DNA of 64,000 nucleotides, taken from Brachybacterium sp. SGAir0954 (GTDB lineage Bacteria; Actinomycetota; Actinomycetes; Actinomycetales; Dermabacteraceae). The stretch is from NCBI RefSeq assembly GCF_005490785.1, contig NZ_CP027295.1, positions 3,100,001-3,164,000 on the forward strand, in the 5' to 3' direction. Position 1 is the stretch's first letter. Each line of letters starts with the position of its first letter. The notes beneath the pieces are model-generated. The model was not told where the DNA came from and ran no database searches. It saw nothing but the letters and a program-made list of their open reading frames with translations. Shown piece by piece: positions 59,548-64,000 of this stretch. A program made the position numbers and the translations under genes.

Positions 59548-60279
59548 GTGCCCGTCCCCCGCACCGGAGCAGCGGTGCGCCCCGTCGTCCTCGTGGCCCC
59601 GTCGGGCCCCGAGCAGCAGGGCGCGACCACTGCCCCCGCCCTGCAGCTCCTGGGCGGCTCCCGGCTCGTGGACCGGCTCCTGGGGACACTCGCCGAGGTG
59701 TGCCCGCCGCCCGCCGTGGTGGTGGCACCCTCGGCGATCGCCGTCCGCCTCGAGGGCACGCTCCCGCATGGAGCGGTGCTCGTCCCCCGCGACGGCTCCC
59801 GCCGTGATCGGATCCTCGCCGCGCTCGACGCGTGCGACGAGCCGGCGCTGCTCCTGCACGACGCCGAGCGCGCCCTCACCCCCGCCTCCGCGCACCGGGA
59901 GGTGATGGCGGCGCTCGTCGACGGCGTGGACGCCGTCGTGCCCACCGTCGCCATGACGGACTCCGTCAAGGAAGCCGGGAGCGCGGGGCTGCGCAACATC
60001 GACCGCAGCACCCTCGCCGTCCTCCAGAGCCCCCGGCTGCTGCGCCGCGAGGCGCTCCGCGCGGCGACGGCCCGCATGGCCGGAGCGGCCGGCACCGGTG
60101 TCGACGCCCCGGAGGACGAGATCCTCGCCGTGCTCGCCGGCGGCGGGGACGTGCGCACCGTGCACGGCTCGCACGACGGCTTCGCGGTCGTGGACCGTCT
60201 GACGCTCTGGCAGGCGCAGATCTCGCTGGGCCTCGCCCGCGACACCACCTCGCGGCAGGGTCTCGCCCGTCGCGCCTGA
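59548..60279 (+). CDS. Degenerate IspD-like nucleotidyltransferase homolog
   Basis: A 243-residue protein with the order of IspD but most catalytic marks changed. In place of LAAGxGxR it has VLVAPSGPEQQG. HDAARP is LLHDAERAL, and DTIK appears as TDSVKEAG. QTPQ becomes LQSPRLLRREAL, and the late Lys/Asp are missing. It cannot be assumed to make CDP-ME. A proper ispD is encoded 350 bases away on the opposite strand. Position next to carD is where ispD usually sits, so this may be the relic or a repurposed copy. The GTG start lacks a clear ribosome site. Confidence 0.6.
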   Translation: MPVPRTGAAVRPVVLVAPSGPEQQGATTAPALQLLGGSRLVDRLLGTLAEVCPPPAVVVAPSAIAVRLEGTLPHGAVLVPRDGSRRDRILAALDACDEPALLLHDAERALTPASAHREVMAALVDGVDAVVPTVAMTDSVKEAGSAGLRNIDRSTLAVLQSPRLLRREALRAATARMAGAAGTGVDAPEDEILAVLAGGGDVRTVHGSHDGFAVVDRLTLWQAQISLGLARDTTSRQGLARRA

Positions 60280-60313
60280 GCGCGGCGGCACCTGCTGCGG
60301 CGCGAGCGTCCCG

Positions 60314-60625
60314 TCAGCCCCGTCGGCGCGAGCGCCAGACCGTCCGGAACTCCTCCACCATCCGCACCGGCTTCGAGAGCGTGCGCACGGGCAGGGTGCT
60401 CGCGAGCTCACCGGGATCCGCGCGCAGGCGGCGCAGGAGCCGGCCGGGCTTGCTCGAGATCCGCTGGCGGAGGTCCGGCAGGTACTCGTCGCTCACGTCG
60501 AGACGGGTGACGGCCCCGCACCCGGTGCACTGGATCTCGGAGACGAAGCGACCGGCATAGATCACCACGTGCTCCGCCTCCTGGTCGCATGCGGTGCAGC
60601 GCAGGAAGCTCTCCTCGACGGCCAT
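60314..60625 (-). CDS. Small zinc-ribbon protein
   Basis: A 103-residue protein with two CxxC pairs, CTACD and CTGCG, about 25 residues apart, that should bind one zinc. The C-terminal half is basic (SSKPGRLLRRLRADPG). It starts at ATG 60625, five bases from AGGAGG; an ATG one codon earlier (60628) is too close to it. Its ribosome site lies just after the ispD stop, so it is the second gene of an ispD operon. Function unknown; many such proteins are conserved in Micrococcales. Confidence 0.7.
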   Translation of the reverse strand: MAVEESFLRCTACDQEAEHVVIYAGRFVSEIQCTGCGAVTRLDVSDEYLPDLRQRISSKPGRLLRRLRADPGELASTLPVRTLSKPVRMVEEFRTVWRSRRRG

Positions 60626-60635
60626 CATCCCCTCC

Positions 60636-61388
60636 TCACACGGATCTCAAACCTAGCGCGGTGACGACGTCCTGGGCCAGGAGCAGATCCTGCGCATAGG
60701 TGATCTTGAAGTTGGTCTCCTCGCCGCGCACCCAGGTGACAGGGATGTCCGTGTACTCCTCGGCGCAGGACGCCGTGTCCGTGCCCACGAAGCCGTCCCG
60801 GGCCGCCTGCTCGTACGCGTCCAGGATCGTCGCCGCGTCGAAGCCCTGCGGGGTCTGCACGCGCAGCAGGGAGTCCGGGGAGAAGGCGCCCGTCGCGAGG
60901 GCGTCCGGGCCGTCCACCGGGGCGACCCCCTCGGCCGGGATGCCCGGCACCGCTCCCCCGGCCTCGCGGGCCGCGTGCAGCACCGCCGCGGCCAGGCCGT
61001 GGGAGACGAGCGGTCGCGCGGCGTCGTGGATCAGCACGGTGTCGATGACGCCGTGGTCGATCCTGTCCGCGAGATGGCGCAGGGCCAGCAGCTCGGACTC
61101 CTGGCGGGTGTCGCCGCCGGTGATGATCTCGAGGTGGTGCGCGCTCTCCCGCGAGGCGACGAAGCGCGCGTGCTCGAGATCGTCGGGCCGGACCACGAAG
61201 ACCAGCAGCCCCACCCCGTCGACCGATCCCAGCGTGTTGAGCCCCCAGCTGGCGATGCTGCGGCCCGCGAGCGGCAGGAAGGCCTTGTTGATGCCGGCGC
61301 CCACCCGCGTCCCGGATCCCCCGGCGAGCACGATGCCCGCGGCCCGCCCGCGCAGGCGGGAGGGGCGGTGACGGCGGGACTGGCTCAC
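60636..61388 (-). CDS. ispD: 2-C-methyl-D-erythritol 4-phosphate cytidylyltransferase
   Basis: IspD converts MEP and CTP to CDP-ME in isoprenoid synthesis. This 250-residue protein has the full motif set: [47 protein letters not shown], and the end [18 protein letters not shown]. It is the intact copy, unlike the CarD neighbour. The GTG at 61388 has TACGAT six bases upstream. It is coupled to a zinc-ribbon gene downstream, and is divergent from the EIIB-ispF-ilvA operon. Confidence 0.95.
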   Translation of the reverse strand: MSQSRRHRPSRLRGRAAGIVLAGGSGTRVGAGINKAFLPLAGRSIASWGLNTLGSVDGVGLLVFVVRPDDLEHARFVASRESAHHLEIITGGDTRQESELLALRHLADRIDHGVIDTVLIHDAARPLVSHGLAAAVLHAAREAGGAVPGIPAEGVAPVDGPDALATGAFSPDSLLRVQTPQGFDAATILDAYEQAARDGFVGTDTASCAEEYTDIPVTWVRGEETNFKITYAQDLLLAQDVVTALGLRSV

Positions 61389-61394
61389 CCCGGC

Positions 61395-61400
61395 ATCGTA
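61395..61400 (-). promoter_or_regulatory. Leaderless -10 box of ispD
   Basis: TACGAT on the minus strand with six bases to the GTG at 61386-61388. Confidence 0.5.
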
Positions 61401-61500
61401 GACGGCGAGCGGCGCCGCGTGGACCGACCCCGCCCGGCATGGAAGAATCGAGGATCGTCCCGGGGCACCTCTCGCCCTCCTTCGAGCACCAGGAGCACGC

Positions 61501-61797
61501 ATGCTCACGATCGCCGTCGTCTGCGGGGCGGGGGTCGCCACCTCCGCCCTCATCGCCCAGCAGGTGCGCGACCACCTCGCGCACCGCGCCGGGGACGCGG
61601 AGGTGGTCCAGTCCACCGTGATCGACCTGCTCTCCCCCCGGTTCACGGCCGATGTCGTGGTCTCCACCGTGGACCTCCCCTCGACCCTCGGCATCCCCCG
61701 TGTCAACGGGATGCCGCTGCTGCTCGGCACGAACCCCGCGCTGACCTTCACCGATCTCGACGCGCTCCTCGACCGTCTCGAGAGCACGCCGCGATGA
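61501..61797 (+). CDS. Orphan PTS EIIB component (galactitol/lactose-cellobiose-like)
   Basis: A 98-residue EIIB-like protein. The phosphocysteine loop is near the N-terminus, [16 protein letters not shown], the classic C-G-x-G-x-x-(T/S)-S pattern. About 85 residues of alpha/beta fold follow. No EIIA, EIIC or regulator is adjacent. Instead it shares an operon with ispF (four-base overlap) and ilvA. CCAGGAG precedes the ATG. It may pass phosphate from HPr to something other than a sugar, or serve a PTS elsewhere. I am sure of the family but not of the role. Confidence 0.7.
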   Translation: MLTIAVVCGAGVATSALIAQQVRDHLAHRAGDAEVVQSTVIDLLSPRFTADVVVSTVDLPSTLGIPRVNGMPLLLGTNPALTFTDLDALLDRLESTPR

Positions 61798-62399
61798 CCG
61801 CGCTGCCCCGCGTGGGCACCGGCACGGACGTCCACGCCCTCGCGCCCGAGGGCTCCGGCCGGCAGCTGTGGATCGCCGGGCTGCGGTGGGACGGTGAGCG
61901 AGGTCTCGTCGGCCACTCCGACGCGGACGTCGCGTGCCACGCCGCCTGCGACGCGCTGTTCGCCGCCGCCGGCATCGGCGACCTCGGCGCGCACTTCGGC
62001 ACCGATCGGCCCGAGTGGGCCGGAGCGGCGGGGACGGCCCTGCTCAGGGAGGCCGCGCGGCTCGTCACCGAGGCCGGCTTCCGGATCGGCAACGTCTCCG
62101 TCCAGGTGATCGGCAACCGTCCCCCGATCTCCCGTCGTCGCGCGGAGGCGGAGGCGGCCATGGGTGCCGCCGCCGGCGCGCCGGTCTCCGTCTCGGGCAC
62201 CACGACCGACGGCCTGGGTCTGACCGGCCGCGGCGAGGGGGTCGCGGCGATCGCGACCGCGCTCGTCGTCCCCGTGCTCCCGGGCACCGCCGACGCCCCC
62301 GTGTCCACCGCGCACGCCGCGACGGCCGCGACGGCCGTCCCCGGCGACGCGGCCCCGCCGACCATGGACCGACCCGACCCCGAGGAGCCCCGTCCGTGA
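61794..62399 (+). CDS. ispF: 2-C-methyl-D-erythritol 2,4-cyclodiphosphate synthase
   Basis: IspF closes CDP-ME2P to MEcPP. Metal ligands Asp12 and His14 lie in [10 protein letters not shown], and another His in LVGHSDADV. The end of the typical fold is [19 protein letters not shown], about residue 150. It has about 40 extra C-terminal residues rich in Ala and Pro (201 against about 160). The ATG overlaps the EIIB stop by four bases, and the stop overlaps the ilvA start (GTGA). The operon is EIIB-ispF-ilvA. Confidence 0.95.
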   Translation: MTALPRVGTGTDVHALAPEGSGRQLWIAGLRWDGERGLVGHSDADVACHAACDALFAAAGIGDLGAHFGTDRPEWAGAAGTALLREAARLVTEAGFRIGNVSVQVIGNRPPISRRRAEAEAAMGAAAGAPVSVSGTTTDGLGLTGRGEGVAAIATALVVPVLPGTADAPVSTAHAATAATAVPGDAAPPTMDRPDPEEPRP

Positions 62400-63721
62400 G
62401 CACGCCCTCCCCCCACGAGCAGCAGGCCACGCCGGCCACCGGTCCCCTCCCGCTCACCGCGGAGGACGTCGAGGCCGCCGCGGCGACCCTCGCCCCCGTG
62501 CTGCGGCGCACGCCCCTGCACCGCTCGGAGCGGCTCAGCGAGATCGCCGGGGTCCCCGTGTGGCTCAAGCGCGAGGACCTGCAGTCCGTGCGCTCGTACA
62601 AGCTGCGCGGCGCCCACCTGTTCATGGCCGCGCTGGACGAGGAGTCCCGCGCCGCGGGCGTGGTCGCCGCGAGCGCCGGGAACCACGCGCAGGGCGTCGC
62701 CCGCTCGTGCCGCGAGCTCGGCATCCGCGGCCGCATCTACGTGCCCGGCACGACCCCGCGCCAGAAGCGGGACCGGATCGTCGCGATCGGCGGCGACCTC
62801 GTGGAGCTCGTCCTCACCGGGGACACCTTCGACGACGCCGCCTCCGCCGCGGCGGACGACGCCGAGCGGACGGGCGCCGTGACGGTGCCGCCCTTCGACC
62901 ATCCGACGATCATGGCCGGCCAGGGCACCGTGGCCCTCGAGGCCGTCGAGCAGCTGCGCCTCGAGCACGGCCGCGAGGCGTCGACCATGGTGCTGCCCGT
63001 GGGCGGCGGCGGTCTGCTAAGCGGCTGCGGGGCCTGGCTGCGGGAACGCACGCCGACGATGCGCATCGTCGGCGTCGAGCCCGCCGGGGCCGTGTCCATG
63101 GCGGCCGCCGTGCGCGCGGGCCACCCGGTGACCCTGCGCGAGCTCGACCGCTTCGTGGACGGCGCCGCCGTGCGCCGCGTGGGCGCGGGGCCGCTGCGCA
63201 TGGTCCAGGCGATCGAGCCGGAGCTGCTCAGCGTCGACGAGGGCGCCGTGTGCACCGAGATGCTCTCGCTCTACCAGGTGGACGGGATCATCACCGAGCC
63301 GGCCGGGGCCCTCGCCGCCGCGGCCGTCGCGACCGGGGCGGTCCGGGACCTCGCCGCGGACGAGGACGGGGAGGGCGACGTCATCGTCGTCGTCTCCGGC
63401 GGCAACAACGACGTCTCGCGGTACACGGAGATCGTCGAGCGCTCCCTCGTCCACGAGGGTCTCAAGCACTACTTCCTCGTGACCTTCCCGCAGGAGCCGG
63501 GGGCGCTGCGGCGCTTCCTGGACCGGGTGCTCGGGCCGGACGACGACATCGTCCTGTTCGACTACATCAAGCGCAACAACCGCGAGGAGGGACCGGCCCT
63601 GGTGGGCGTCGAGATCGGCTCCCGCGCCGATCTCGAGCCGCTCATGGGGCGGATGGCCGCGTCCCAGATGCAGATCGAGCGGATCGACCCGCACGACCCG
63701 ATCTACCGCTACCTCACCTGA
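62396..63721 (+). CDS. ilvA: Threonine ammonia-lyase (threonine dehydratase), biosynthetic type
   Basis: Converts threonine to 2-oxobutanoate for isoleucine. The PLP lysine is in [11 protein letters not shown], with [10 protein letters not shown] for the phosphate loop and [10 protein letters not shown] further on. The last 80 residues form one ACT-like regulatory domain ([23 protein letters not shown]). 441 residues. The GTG at 62396 follows GAGGAG and overlaps the ispF stop by four bases. A 19-bp hairpin lies after the stop. IlvA next to ispF is a positional accident so far as I know. Confidence 0.93.
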   Translation: MSTPSPHEQQATPATGPLPLTAEDVEAAAATLAPVLRRTPLHRSERLSEIAGVPVWLKREDLQSVRSYKLRGAHLFMAALDEESRAAGVVAASAGNHAQGVARSCRELGIRGRIYVPGTTPRQKRDRIVAIGGDLVELVLTGDTFDDAASAAADDAERTGAVTVPPFDHPTIMAGQGTVALEAVEQLRLEHGREASTMVLPVGGGGLLSGCGAWLRERTPTMRIVGVEPAGAVSMAAAVRAGHPVTLRELDRFVDGAAVRRVGAGPLRMVQAIEPELLSVDEGAVCTEMLSLYQVDGIITEPAGALAAAAVATGAVRDLAADEDGEGDVIVVVSGGNNDVSRYTEIVERSLVHEGLKHYFLVTFPQEPGALRRFLDRVLGPDDDIVLFDYIKRNNREEGPALVGVEIGSRADLEPLMGRMAASQMQIERIDPHDPIYRYLT

Positions 63722-63748
63722 TCACCGCGACCCGGCCCGCCCGGGACG

Positions 63749-63788
63749 GACGACGGCGCCGGTCCCCGAGGGGACCGGCGCCGTCGTC
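63749..63788. terminator. Hairpin between ilvA and galE
   Basis: A perfect 19-bp stem (GACGACGGCGCCGGTCCCC with complement) and a GA loop, between converging genes. Confidence 0.8.
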
Positions 63789-63806
63789 GTGCGGCGGGTG
63801 CGGGGA

Positions 63807-64000
63807 TCAGGACGGGTCGACGGCCTGGGCGCGGGCCTCGACCGCGGAGCGGACGATGTCCTCGAGCCCGTGCTCGGACTTCCAGCCCAGGTGCTGCGCG
63901 ATCCGGTCGCCGGAGCAGATCAGGCGGGCGGGGTCGCCGGCGCGGCGCGGGCCGATCTCCGGGGTGATGTCGATGCCCTTGACGCGGGCGACCGCATCGA
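63807..64000 (-). CDS. galE: UDP-glucose 4-epimerase, C-terminal part
   Basis: Only the last 64 residues are in the window, ending before a stop at 63807-63809. They read GPRRAGDPARLICSGDRIAQHLGWKSEHGLEDIV and a final acidic helix. The RRAGDPA and LGW marks are the standard end of GalE. It should interconvert UDP-glucose and UDP-galactose. The start and NAD-binding part lie outside the window. Confidence 0.8.
   Translation of the reverse strand, partial: DAVARVKGIDITPEIGPRRAGDPARLICSGDRIAQHLGWKSEHGLEDIVRSAVEARAQAVDPS

Noticed and set aside
1..64000. CRISPR arrays, insertion sequences, integrases, prophage genes, rRNA
   Set aside because: No regularly spaced repeats, transposase or integrase motifs, or rRNA sequences seen on either strand.

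Overview
The window is about 64 kb of very GC-rich DNA from an actinobacterium. The evidence is the set of core genes: carD, senX3-regX3-phoU, clpP1-clpP2-clpX, tig, a DUF4235 protein, LCP and NlpC/P60 wall enzymes, and the MEP-pathway genes ispD and ispF. Many genes also appear to be leaderless. The overall set fits the Micrococcales, possibly near the Dermabacteraceae (Brachybacterium-like); that placement is inference.

Layout. 0-6 kb: a truncated SDR oxidoreductase, a zinc-type ArsR repressor with a CDF exporter, and a two-gene assimilatory nitrate reductase. 6-13.5 kb: a DAACS symporter, an ABC-2 exporter (two permeases and an ATPase), a large unknown protein, a lipoate ligase-like protein with its accessory domain at the N-terminus, and another unknown. 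13.5-21.2 kb: a phosphoesterase, an accessory patch (frameshifted DUF4304-like gene and a C-terminal-anchored unknown), valS, then a frameshifted WXG100-like gene flanked by two paralogous small membrane proteins. 21.2-32.5 kb: a complete selenocysteine trait (selB, selA, tRNA-Sec, selD) with one client, a formate dehydrogenase (NrfD-type anchor, FeS subunit, and a catalytic subunit with an in-frame UGA followed by a bacterial SECIS hairpin). A fatty-acid desaturase lies in the middle. 32.6-39.7 kb: chorismate mutase, clpX, clpP2, clpP1, an NlpC/P60 endopeptidase, a DHFR-like reductase, trigger factor with a Lys/Ala-rich tail, and tRNA-Pro. 39.9-47 kb: tRNA-Gly, an aminotransferase, a methyltransferase/ABC operon, a VOC protein, an MFS exporter and an SRPBCC protein. 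47-53.7 kb: beta-phosphoglucomutase with a GH65 phosphorylase, a YihY protein, peptide deformylase, a Rieske lipoprotein and TrmB. 53.8-64 kb: an LCP ligase, DUF4235, phoU facing away from senX3-regX3 with PHO-box-like repeats between them, a lipoprotein, carD, a degenerate IspD-like gene, functional ispD, a zinc-ribbon protein, an orphan PTS EIIB, ispF, ilvA and the end of galE.

How the genes work together. SelA, SelD, tRNA-Sec and SelB supply selenocysteine to FdhA, whose UGA and SECIS lie in the same 11 kb. ClpP1P2 and ClpX form one protease, although a strong hairpin separates clpX from clpP2. SenX3-RegX3 and PhoU form the phosphate-response switch. GH65 and beta-PGM turn a disaccharide into glucose-6-phosphate.

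At least ten genes have a TANNNT box six or seven bases before the start codon and no ribosome binding site, so leaderless transcription looks common. I found no CRISPR array, insertion sequence, integrase or rRNA.
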